From Alloalcanivorax xiamenensis (GTDB lineage: Bacteria > Pseudomonadota > Gammaproteobacteria > Pseudomonadales > Alcanivoracaceae), in contig NZ_AQPF01000003.1 in assembly GCF_009846745.1 (NCBI RefSeq), positions 223,902-287,901 on the forward strand: a DNA stretch of 64,000 bases. Reading direction: 5' to 3'. The translations under genes were made by a program, and so were the position numbers. Within the stretch, counting starts at the first letter, position 1; each line of letters begins with the position of its first letter. Shown here piece after piece: positions 31,733 to 38,835 of this stretch. Below the pieces are notes generated by a model. The model did not search any database and was not told where the DNA came from. It was given only the letters and a program-made list of their open reading frames with translations.

Positions 31733-31941
31733 TTGACCGATCGTTCCGGCCACTGCTAAAGTCGGGCCTCGACAGTGTCAATTCAGACTCACACCGATGC
31801 ACCCGACTTTCTCCAATAAACGCCAAGCCAAGAAACGGACCTCCGATGTCCGGGCCGGGTGCCGCATGGAAGAAGTCTGAATCACCACTGACGTCAGATC
31901 TTAAACAAAACCCGGTCGCGGATGGCGCGACCGGGTTTTTT
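31733..31941 (+). ncRNA. Candidate small RNA or small-protein transcript before dapA-like gene
   Basis: A -35 TTGACC (31733-31738) and a weak -10 CTAAAG (31756-31761) are 17 bases apart. AAAGTCGGG (31758-31766) can pair perfectly with CCCGACTTT (31802-31810). The unit ends in the strong terminator at 31907-31940, giving an RNA of about 170 bases. It includes a reading frame 31797-31880 (MHPTFSNKRQAKKRTSDVRA and seven more residues) without a clear ribosome site. Either a small RNA, a small basic protein, or an attenuated dapA leader; I cannot decide. Confidence 0.4.
31907..31940 (+). terminator. Strong rho-independent terminator upstream of dapA-like gene
   Basis: CCCGGTCGCG (31911-31920) pairs perfectly with CGCGACCGGG (31926-31935), extended by AAAA/TTTT, and is followed by TTTTTTATT. 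It lies 46 bases before the dapA-like ATG, so it either ends an upstream RNA or attenuates dapA. Confidence 0.85.
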
Positions 31942-31986
31942 ATTGCCTGCCAGCGCCCCCGATCCTTAACACAAGGAATTTCCGAT

Positions 31987-32865
31987 ATGTTTGAAGGTTC
32001 CCTGGTCGCGCTGATCACTCCCTTTCAGGATTACCGGATCGACGTCCCCGCTTTGCGGCGCTGTCTCGATCTGCATCTGACTGGCGGCACCGAAGGCCTG
32101 GTGATCGCCGGCACCACCGGTGAGGCGCCCACTTTGTCAAAGCAGGAATACGGACAGCTGCTGGAGGAAGTGTGCCGATATGTGGCGGGCCGGCTACCGG
32201 TCATCGCCGGCGCCACGTCCTACGATCCCATAGCCGCGTTGCAGTGGGTGAACATCGCCCGGGAGTGCGGCGCGGATGCGGCACTCTGCGCCACCGGATT
32301 CTATAACCGGCCCAATCAGGAGGGGCTGTACCACCATTTCCGATACCTGCATGACAACAGCGACCTCCCCCTCCTGATTTACAACATTCCTCCCCGCACC
32401 ATCGTCGATATTCAACCGGAAACCATGGCACGCCTGGCTGTCCTGGAACGGGTGATCGGCGTCAAGGATGCCTGCCGCGACCTGGCCCGGCCGGCGCAGG
32501 AACGTGCCCTCATTGGCGACGACTTCATCTGGCTTTCCGGCGATGACTGCACTTCGGCGGCCTATAACGCCATGGGGGGACAGGGCGTGATCAGCGTTAT
32601 CGCCAATATCCTGCCCCGCGCAAGCCGGCAATTGCAGGACGCCTGCCGCGACAACGACTTCGCCACCGCGACCCGCTTGCAACAAGCACTGACTCCGTTG
32701 ATTCAGGCATTGAGCCTCGCCCCCAATCCGGCCGGCGTGAAATACGCCTGTTCCTTGCTGGAGTTGTGCACGGAGGAATGCCGGCCGCCAATGATGGCGC
32801 TGGACGAGCCTGGCCGCCAGGCGATACGGGCGGCGCTGGAACCGTGGTTACAGGAGGATTGGTGA
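31987..32865 (+). CDS. dapA: 4-Hydroxy-tetrahydrodipicolinate synthase family protein (DapA-like)
   Basis: 292-residue TIM-barrel aldolase; in lysine/diaminopimelate synthesis it condenses pyruvate with aspartate semialdehyde. Catalytic residues are in place: Thr43-Thr44 in AGTTGEAPTL, Tyr106 in FYNRPNQEG, Tyr132 and Arg137 in YNIPPRT, and the Schiff-base Lys160 in GVKDA. The usual TPYYN reads TGFYN, a small deviation. It stands alone, not next to bamC as is common, and behind a strong terminator, so it may be a second copy or a related N-acetylneuraminate lyase-family enzyme, although Arg137 favours DapA. A terminator follows at 32876. Confidence 0.85.
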   Translation: MFEGSLVALITPFQDYRIDVPALRRCLDLHLTGGTEGLVIAGTTGEAPTLSKQEYGQLLEEVCRYVAGRLPVIAGATSYDPIAALQWVNIARECGADAALCATGFYNRPNQEGLYHHFRYLHDNSDLPLLIYNIPPRTIVDIQPETMARLAVLERVIGVKDACRDLARPAQERALIGDDFIWLSGDDCTSAAYNAMGGQGVISVIANILPRASRQLQDACRDNDFATATRLQQALTPLIQALSLAPNPAGVKYACSLLELCTEECRPPMMALDEPGRQAIRAALEPWLQEDW

Positions 32866-32875
32866 AAGGCAGCGA

Positions 32876-32909
32876 GGCGCGGACGGTCGATCCGTCCGCG
32901 CCGTCGCGT
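32876..32909 (+). terminator. Terminator between dapA-like and acylase genes
   Basis: GGCGCGGACGG (32876-32886) pairs with CCGTCCGCGCC (32892-32902) around TCGAT, followed by GTCGCGTTTT. It stands between convergent genes and may serve both. Confidence 0.7.
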
Positions 32910-32910
32910 T

Positions 32911-35298
32911 TTACTGGCTCAATTCGGTGATGGAGATGCTCTGTTGCTTGATCTGTTCCTCGGTGAACGGGAACTCAAGCCATGTTTTCTCGGAATAATC
33001 CTCGGTGGCCTCGCTGTAATAGGGGCTGGCCGGGTCCGTGGTCACCGCGTGAGTGAGCATGGTGTAAGCCCGCACCGGTTCGCCTTCCGGGAAGTCCACC
33101 ACGTGCATGTAGGTGTTGCGCAGCACCGTGAAGTAGCCTTCATAGCCTTCACCGCCGAACTGTGGAATGTCGGTGCCAGTCTTGGCGTACTTCTGCCAGT
33201 CACGGACCTTGGCGTTCAGAGCCACGCCGGAGTCCACCACTTCCTGCACGGCCTCGGAGAAAGCGGCTTCCACGGCGGCAACCACATCCGCGTTACCGGT
33301 ATTCAGACCATTCGGTGTGTGTATCGGATCTTCCGCGTTGAACGGATTGGCGTAAAGTTCATCCTGGTTGCGGATCTTGAGCCAGAACGCGCTCCAGATA
33401 TGAGCACCAGCCGCATCCAGGTTGCCGGTGTTATCCCAGTTAGTCAGTACGGTACAGGCTTCAGCTTCATCGGCGGTATCACCCGGGCAAACCAACGGCA
33501 ATACATCCGCTTTCAACAGTTCGGCGCTCAGGTTACGACTGTTCAATACCAGATCCCGGATGGTTTCACTGCTGGCATTACCGGTGCCAAGCCCGCCATT
33601 TCCGAGTGCCGGATCCTCGACCAGAATATGCCCCATACGGGTACGCAGGCTTTGCTCATAGTCTTCCTGGCCGATGATGCCGGCATAGCCGGTCAGCGGC
33701 TGGTCCGGGCTGCTCAGCCAGTAGCTGTCGTTCATGTTGGCGATGTAATCCGTGGTCAGCAGCATCGGCAGATTGGCCGGACCGAAGGTCCCCGGCGCGG
33801 CGGAATCCCCATCGGTTTTCCAGTCGCATTCGGAACGGCTGCCATCCAGCAGCGGCAGCCCTGGTACCGCCTGCATGATGACCGGCCCCAGGGTGGGCAC
33901 CAGGCAACCCGCCAACATGCTGTCAGGGACGTTGGGAACCGCGGTGACGTCGGAATACAGTGCGTTGCTGTTGTCACGGCCGATAGCGGAGGTATTCACC
34001 CAGGGGATACCGACGTACTGTTTGATGGCGGCGACGAACTCATCCAGCGAGCCGGCATGGCCGAAGGCGAAGAAGTTCTTGAACGAGCGAGTGTTCTCCA
34101 GGTTCACGTCACGCAGCGTGAACGCCTGGCTGGTACTCCAGGCCAGCGCCGGATGCAGCGACGACAGGTTGATCATCGGACCGTACTCGGAACGATACAG
34201 CGTGCGGGACACCGGCGCCAGAGAACCGTCCTCCTGCAGCACCTGAACGGTGATGGTTTCCTCTTGCAGCGGCTGCTCCACGCCATCCTTGATGTAGGTG
34301 GTCGGGTCGGCGTCCTTCAAGGCGAGACGATAAAGCGTGAACCGCCGCGCGGTGGACACCGTATGCGACCAGGACACATTGTTGTTGAAGCCCAACAGCA
34401 CCATGGGCGCGCCCATGATGGACACCCCGGCCACATCGAGTTTGCCCGGCAAGGTCATGTGCATCTGATAAAAGCGATCCACGCCTTCAAGATACCAGTG
34501 TGGATTGGCGAAATTCAGCGACCGGCCATCCTCGGTGTAATCGCCGCCAAAGGCATAAGTGTTGCTACCAATACCGAATTCACGCCCCAGTTGGAACCGC
34601 TCCGGATCCAAATCGATCTCGCCGTCACCGTCACTGAAATTACCGCGCAGACGCTGCTGCTCCGGCGCTGAAGGGGGCGCCGCCGCAACGATTTCCTCGA
34701 CCCAGTTGGCGGAACTGGCCGCCAGATTCAGTGCCACCAGACGGCGGAACACCGCCTTCTCATCGATTTCGTCAAGCCATTCCGCGTCACGGCAATCAGC
34801 ATGGCGACCGGCATGCTGGCCCGCCTTGATTTCATTCAGATAGCGGTTATAACCCACCGCGAAGCCATCGGACAGATCGCGCATTTCCCGCGGTTGCTCC
34901 GCCATGAAATCCTCGACCTGCTGGTCATTGACGACAAAACGGAAGAAGAAATCCGCTTCCAGATTCGACGGCGTCCCGAACGTCCCCGTGACCGCCGCCG
35001 GGTCATCCGCGCCGAAATACCGTGACCGTTCCCCACGGAAAGTCACATAGGCGTCCGCCAGTACACACAGGTTATCCTCGGCAATGGCATAGCCGTGGCC
35101 ATACCCAAGGCCACGATAGTCGTCAGCACTGATATGAGGGATACCCTGGGTGGTGCGCTCGATGGTGGCGTTGTAGGAAATCGAGGACCGATTGGAAGAG
35201 GAATCACTGCCACAGCCGCTCAAGGCGACCGCGACGGATAACACGCAAGCGGCAGACAAACTGCCCCTGTAGCGACGATAAAGGTCAGGAAAAGGCAT
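32911..35298 (-). CDS. Penicillin acylase family lipoprotein (Ntn hydrolase)
   Basis: 795-residue N-terminal-nucleophile amidohydrolase. The signal segment ends in a lipobox (VALSGC, Cys29), so it is probably anchored in the outer membrane or periplasm. Alpha-subunit sequence (about 40-240) includes GIPHISADDYRGLGYGHGYA. Self-cleavage should occur before Ser245 in FGIGSNTYAFGG, making Ser245 the beta-chain nucleophile, and FANPHWYLEG follows as expected. The relatives include PvdQ/QuiP-type acylases of acyl-homoserine lactones and aculeacin acylases; which amide is cut here cannot be told. An AraC-type gene lies 87 bases upstream on the same strand. Confidence 0.88.
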   Translation of the reverse strand: MPFPDLYRRYRGSLSAACVLSVAVALSGCGSDSSSNRSSISYNATIERTTQGIPHISADDYRGLGYGHGYAIAEDNLCVLADAYVTFRGERSRYFGADDPAAVTGTFGTPSNLEADFFFRFVVNDQQVEDFMAEQPREMRDLSDGFAVGYNRYLNEIKAGQHAGRHADCRDAEWLDEIDEKAVFRRLVALNLAASSANWVEEIVAAAPPSAPEQQRLRGNFSDGDGEIDLDPERFQLGREFGIGSNTYAFGGDYTEDGRSLNFANPHWYLEGVDRFYQMHMTLPGKLDVAGVSIMGAPMVLLGFNNNVSWSHTVSTARRFTLYRLALKDADPTTYIKDGVEQPLQEETITVQVLQEDGSLAPVSRTLYRSEYGPMINLSSLHPALAWSTSQAFTLRDVNLENTRSFKNFFAFGHAGSLDEFVAAIKQYVGIPWVNTSAIGRDNSNALYSDVTAVPNVPDSMLAGCLVPTLGPVIMQAVPGLPLLDGSRSECDWKTDGDSAAPGTFGPANLPMLLTTDYIANMNDSYWLSSPDQPLTGYAGIIGQEDYEQSLRTRMGHILVEDPALGNGGLGTGNASSETIRDLVLNSRNLSAELLKADVLPLVCPGDTADEAEACTVLTNWDNTGNLDAAGAHIWSAFWLKIRNQDELYANPFNAEDPIHTPNGLNTGNADVVAAVEAAFSEAVQEVVDSGVALNAKVRDWQKYAKTGTDIPQFGGEGYEGYFTVLRNTYMHVVDFPEGEPVRAYTMLTHAVTTDPASPYYSEATEDYSEKTWLEFPFTEEQIKQQSISITELSQ

Positions 35299-35385
35299 TA
35301 CAGCACTCCCATTCTTGTTATTAAGACAGCGTTATTGAATAACGGAGTCTAGGGACGTACCGGCAGGTAGGCTTGAACGCAGCGG

Positions 35386-36153
35386 CTATTTCATATGCAG
35401 GCGCATGCCCCGCGCCAGAAACGACGGCGTCAGCCCAAAAAACGCCTTCAATGTTCGGGTAAGGTGAGCCGAATCGGAGAAGCCCACATCATGGGCCACG
35501 CTGACCAGGGTGTCGCCACGGGCAATGCACTCCACCGCCCGGCGCATCCTCGCCCATAACAAATAGCTTTTTATGGAAATACCAAGAGATTCGGAAAACA
35601 GATGGGTCAGCCGGTCCTGGGACAACCCGACTTCTTCCCCCAGCTCCGCCACCGTACTGGTCAGCGGCAATTCCTTTTTGATCTTCTGGGCGATGTGCAT
35701 GACGCGCATGTCGATGGGCATACGAATCGGTTGGTATCCGATGATGGCGCGTGGCAACTGCGTGGTGAGCCGGAAAAACGCCGCGTCCTCGAAAGCCTCA
35801 CAGGTACAGCGACGCACCCAGTCCGATGGCAAGGCCTCGTCATCCAGGGTCACCGCCTTGACCCCTTCCTCCCCCAGGAAGGCGGAAAGCGCATGATATT
35901 CATAACTCTGCGGGTCGAAATTCAGCGACAGCAAGGGCACCGAGCCGGCATCCAGCGACCGGGTCACCTGTTTGCCCACCAAAGCAGCATGATAGGGCTG
36001 CGCGGCGCCGTCCGATTCACACAGCGTGAAGGGCTGGTCATTCAATGACAGCAGCAAGGTAACGGTATGACGCTGGGTATAACCGGAAGCAATCCCCTCG
36101 GTCAGGTATAAAAAGCGGTCGTCCCAGACATAAAGCACATTGGGAAATCCCAT
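35386..36153 (-). CDS. AraC-family transcriptional regulator
   Basis: 255-residue regulator with a degenerate cupin-like N-terminal half (about 1-145) and a C-terminal AraC DNA-binding domain (about 155-250: VAELGEEVGLSQDRLTHLFS for the first HTH, DVGFSDSAHLTRTLKAFFGL for the second). The ATG at 36153 is preceded by an AT-rich stretch. Gene order suggests it controls the acylase gene that follows. Confidence 0.82.
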   Translation of the reverse strand: MGFPNVLYVWDDRFLYLTEGIASGYTQRHTVTLLLSLNDQPFTLCESDGAAQPYHAALVGKQVTRSLDAGSVPLLSLNFDPQSYEYHALSAFLGEEGVKAVTLDDEALPSDWVRRCTCEAFEDAAFFRLTTQLPRAIIGYQPIRMPIDMRVMHIAQKIKKELPLTSTVAELGEEVGLSQDRLTHLFSESLGISIKSYLLWARMRRAVECIARGDTLVSVAHDVGFSDSAHLTRTLKAFFGLTPSFLARGMRLHMK

Positions 36154-36248
36154 CTCGGCTTCTCGTTGTTATAGTCCATTTTATTAAGCAGTGTAATAAA
36201 CCGCGTTTCAGGCGGCCTTGCCCTGGCCGCCTCGCCGATGCCCGGGAT

Positions 36249-36785
36249 CTACCACATCAGATCGTCGGGCACCTCGTAGCCGGCATAGGGATCGTCCTCG
36301 TCCTGCTTCTTCGTGGACGGGGCATTGCACACCAGGACGACGCCCTCATCCCGTTCCCGGATCTTGTCCACCACCTCGGCGGGCACCAGCTCATAGCCTT
36401 CACCCAGCGCCACCAGGGCCAGCCGGCCATTGGCCAGCTGGGCTTGCTGGGCAGCGGTTACATAGGCGGTTTTCACCTTGCGTTCCTGCACGAACCGGAA
36501 CCCCACTTCGCCCTGCTCGCGGGGCAGACGGTGGGTTTCGATCAGTTGCCGTAACTGTGCCCGTTTTTCCTTTTCCTCGCGCTCGGCCTGGCGCTGAACC
36601 TCCAATTGGCGGTCCCGTTCGGCCTGCTCCTGGCGCTGGCGGCGGGCACGCTCCGCGGCGTCTTCATCACCCCCATCGCGCCGGGCACGGTTGGCGTCCT
36701 CACGTTTTTGCTGCTTGGCCCGGCGGGCGGCCTTCTTATCCGCCAGCCCGGCTTTCATTAACTGCTGTTGCAGGGAATTGGCCAT
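36249..36785 (-). CDS. DUF2058 family protein (YaiL-like)
   Basis: 178-residue protein with a long, highly charged N-terminal coiled coil (about 15-95, rich in Arg, Glu, Lys and Gln, starting MANSLQQQLMKAGLADKKAA) and a compact C-terminal domain (VGFRFVQERKVKTAYVTAAQ). This is the YaiL/DUF2058 family, described as nucleic-acid-associated but of unclear role. The start at 36785 is set by the conserved MANSLQQQL; an upstream in-frame start would add 40 atypical residues. Divergent from the outer-membrane protein gene. Confidence 0.88.
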   Translation of the reverse strand: MANSLQQQLMKAGLADKKAARRAKQQKREDANRARRDGGDEDAAERARRQRQEQAERDRQLEVQRQAEREEKEKRAQLRQLIETHRLPREQGEVGFRFVQERKVKTAYVTAAQQAQLANGRLALVALGEGYELVPAEVVDKIRERDEGVVLVCNAPSTKKQDEDDPYAGYEVPDDLMW

Positions 36786-36940
36786 GGTTCTGTTCCCGGT
36801 CTGTCCGAACCCACTAGGATAGCCGTGAAGGGCGCCCGGGGCCATCGGCGCGGCGGCTTTTCCGGGGTTGGTCCGCGGCGAAGGCGATGCAATACTGCGC
36901 CTCAAACGCAGCCCTCACATGCAACAAGGATACCCTGATT

Positions 36941-37681
36941 ATGAAACGATTGATGCTTGGCGCCCTGGTACTGGGCGCGACGCCCCTGGCTCAGGCCGCC
37001 CCGCTGGTGGACGCTTATTTCGGCGCCTACACCTGGGACGCGGAAATCAGCGGTGACATCGCCTCCGGCGGCGGCAACATTGATGTGGAACACGATCTGG
37101 GGCTGGATGACAGCCGCGAGAACGTGCTGTTCGTGGGCGTGGAGCACGCCATTCCCCTGATCCCCAATGCGCGCATCCGGCATATGGAATTCTCCGAGGG
37201 CGGCAGCCATACCCTGGGCCGTGGCATCTCCTTCAACGGCCAGGACTTTCTGGCTGGCGAGGAGGTCAGCGGCGACCTGGATCTGGAGCTGCTCGACGGC
37301 ACCCTTTACTGGAGCCCGCTGAATAACGTGGTGAAGCTGGATCTCGGGGTGACGGTACGCCGCATGGAAGCCGACTTTAAAGTGAGCGGCCTTGGCCGCA
37401 GCGCTTCGGAAAGCGCCAACAAGACCTTCCCCATGGGCTACCTGGCGGCCCGCGTCAATCTGCCACTCACTGGTTTGTATGTGGGCGGGGAGGTCAACGC
37501 GATTACCTACGATGGCAGTGACATGCGCGACTATACCGCCCGGGTGGGCTGGCAGTCCGACTTCCTGCTTGGTGTGGAAGCCGGCTACAGCCGATTGGAA
37601 GTGGAACTGGATGACATCAGCGGCGTGGATACCGACCTGGAGATCGGCGGGCCTTATCTGGCGGCGACACTGCGTTTTTAG
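36941..37681 (+). CDS. Outer membrane protein, TIGR04219-like beta-barrel
   Basis: 246-residue protein with a Sec signal peptide (MKRLMLGALVLGATPLAQAA). The mature part alternates polar and hydrophobic residues as a beta-barrel does, starts LVDAYFGAYTWDAEISGDIA and ends in Phe (YLAATLRF), the Bam-recognition signature. It matches the TIGR04219-type barrels of marine gammaproteobacteria; function unknown. The ATG at 36941 is 10 bases after AAGGA. Followed by a REP-like pair. Confidence 0.82.
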   Translation: MKRLMLGALVLGATPLAQAAPLVDAYFGAYTWDAEISGDIASGGGNIDVEHDLGLDDSRENVLFVGVEHAIPLIPNARIRHMEFSEGGSHTLGRGISFNGQDFLAGEEVSGDLDLELLDGTLYWSPLNNVVKLDLGVTVRRMEADFKVSGLGRSASESANKTFPMGYLAARVNLPLTGLYVGGEVNAITYDGSDMRDYTARVGWQSDFLLGVEAGYSRLEVELDDISGVDTDLEIGGPYLAATLRF

Positions 37682-37710
37682 GGTCAGTGCTGTCCCACGG
37701 TTGGGGAGAC

Positions 37711-37800
37711 ACGCTTACACGCAACACGCCGTATTTGCTGGCAAGCCAGCTTCCCACAGTGGCTAAAGAGTCGCAGTGGGAAGCTGCTTTAGCAGCGAAT
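37711..37800. repeat. CACGCAACACGC motif plus REP-like inverted pair, copy 4
   Basis: TTACACGCAACACGCC (about 37715-37730) directly precedes TTTGCTGGCAAGCCAGCTTC (from 37734) and CCCACAG, then the inverse GTGGGAAGCTGCTTTAGCAG. This shows the CACGC motif and the REP pair belong to one composite. Confidence 0.7.
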
Positions 37801-37844
37801 GGTGAGACGGCACCGGTCCACGGAGCGCAGTAACGCCGCTTTTC

Positions 37845-38765
37845 TCAGGACAGCTCCCGGGTTTCGGCGCCAACGCTGCGATTCTGCTCCGCCAGTGCAT
37901 CGATCAGCGCGTCTTTCTCCCGCCACAAGTCGTTGACCCAGCGCTGGATCACGGTCCGGAATTTGGGGTCGTTCTCGTAGTCCCCCCGCCACAGGGCCGG
38001 ATCCAGCTCACGCATGCGCAGGTCCACGATCACCCGCTCAACCTGGCCGCTGATCAAGGCCCAGAATCCCGGCGGCGTGTCGTCCGGGTAAACGATGGTG
38101 ACGTCCAGCAAGGCGTCCAGGCTGTCTCCCAACGCCGCCAGTACAAAGGCAACACCGCCGGCCTTGGGCTTGAGCAGATGCTTGAACGGGGAATTCTGCC
38201 GGGCCTGCTTCTCCGGCGTGCGGCGGGTACCTTCCAGGTAGTTGACCACGGTCACCGGCATGTCCTTGAACTTTTCGCAGGCAGCCTTGGTGATCTCCAG
38301 ATCCTTGCCGAGCAATTCCGGGTGCTTTTTCAGATAGCTCTTGGTGTAGCGTTTCATGAAGGGGTAATCCAGCGCCCAGAACGCCAGACCGAGGAACGGC
38401 ACCCAGATCAGCTCTTTCTTGAGGAAGAACTTGAAGTACGGCACCCGGCCGTTGAGCACCTGAACCAACGCCGGAATATCCACCCAGGATTGATGATTGC
38501 TGACCACCAGATAGGAGGTGTCCCGGCGCAGCCCCTCGGCGCCGCGCACCTCCCAGCGGGTCGGCGTCATTACGTTGAAGATCCCCTTGCAGATGGCCGC
38601 CCAGGTCTCCGCGACCCACATGACACCGCGGGAACAGCGGTTACGCAGGGCCTTGCCCGGCAGAATCAGCTTGAGCAGGGCGATCACCATCATCGGCCCG
38701 ATCAGAATCAGCGTGTTCAGCAGCAACAACAGTGCGGTGGTAACACCGGTCAACATGGCACGCAT
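37845..38765 (-). CDS. Acyltransferase, PlsC/YihG-like
   Basis: 306-residue membrane-bound lysophospholipid acyltransferase family protein. A hydrophobic N-terminus (about 5-35, TALLLLLNTLILIGPMMVIA) precedes the catalytic NHQSWVD (HX4D box, about 92) and the second box YLEGTRRTPEKQ with FKHLLKPKAGGVAFVLAAL. It resembles E. coli YihG/YcfS-type acyltransferases that make 1-acyl-2-acyl phospholipids. The ATG at 38765 follows AAGGAG at 10 bases; an in-frame GTG further upstream would swallow that site. Probably separated from parC by the hairpin at 38791. Confidence 0.85.
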   Translation of the reverse strand: MRAMLTGVTTALLLLLNTLILIGPMMVIALLKLILPGKALRNRCSRGVMWVAETWAAICKGIFNVMTPTRWEVRGAEGLRRDTSYLVVSNHQSWVDIPALVQVLNGRVPYFKFFLKKELIWVPFLGLAFWALDYPFMKRYTKSYLKKHPELLGKDLEITKAACEKFKDMPVTVVNYLEGTRRTPEKQARQNSPFKHLLKPKAGGVAFVLAALGDSLDALLDVTIVYPDDTPPGFWALISGQVERVIVDLRMRELDPALWRGDYENDPKFRTVIQRWVNDLWREKDALIDALAEQNRSVGAETRELS

Positions 38766-38790
38766 GACGCGGCAACTCCTTTTCACTTAA

Positions 38791-38825
38791 CGCCCGGATC
38801 ATAACCAAAAGCGGCGATCCGGGCG
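38791..38825 (-). terminator. Hairpin after parC
   Basis: CGCCCGGATC (38791-38800) pairs perfectly with GATCCGGGCG (38816-38825) around a 15-base loop, 10 bases after the parC stop. The following minus-strand sequence TTAAG is only weakly T-rich. Confidence 0.5.
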
Positions 38826-38835
38826 CCCCCCTGGC

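Larger units (their letters stand above)
31625..31986. other. Intergenic region with a small plus-strand transcription unit
   Basis: 362 bases without a large gene. It contains a promoter-like pair, a structured stretch with a 27-residue reading frame and a strong terminator (listed separately), followed by the dapA-like start. I see no known riboswitch core. Confidence 0.5.

Noticed and set aside
31768..31941. Lysine riboswitch upstream of the dapA-like gene
   Set aside because: The length and terminator would suit one, but I could not find the conserved core sequences; kept only as an unassigned RNA candidate.
32944..34671. A 575-codon plus-strand open frame opposite the acylase gene
   Set aside because: Shadow of the acylase gene, which has lipobox, maturation site and family motifs.
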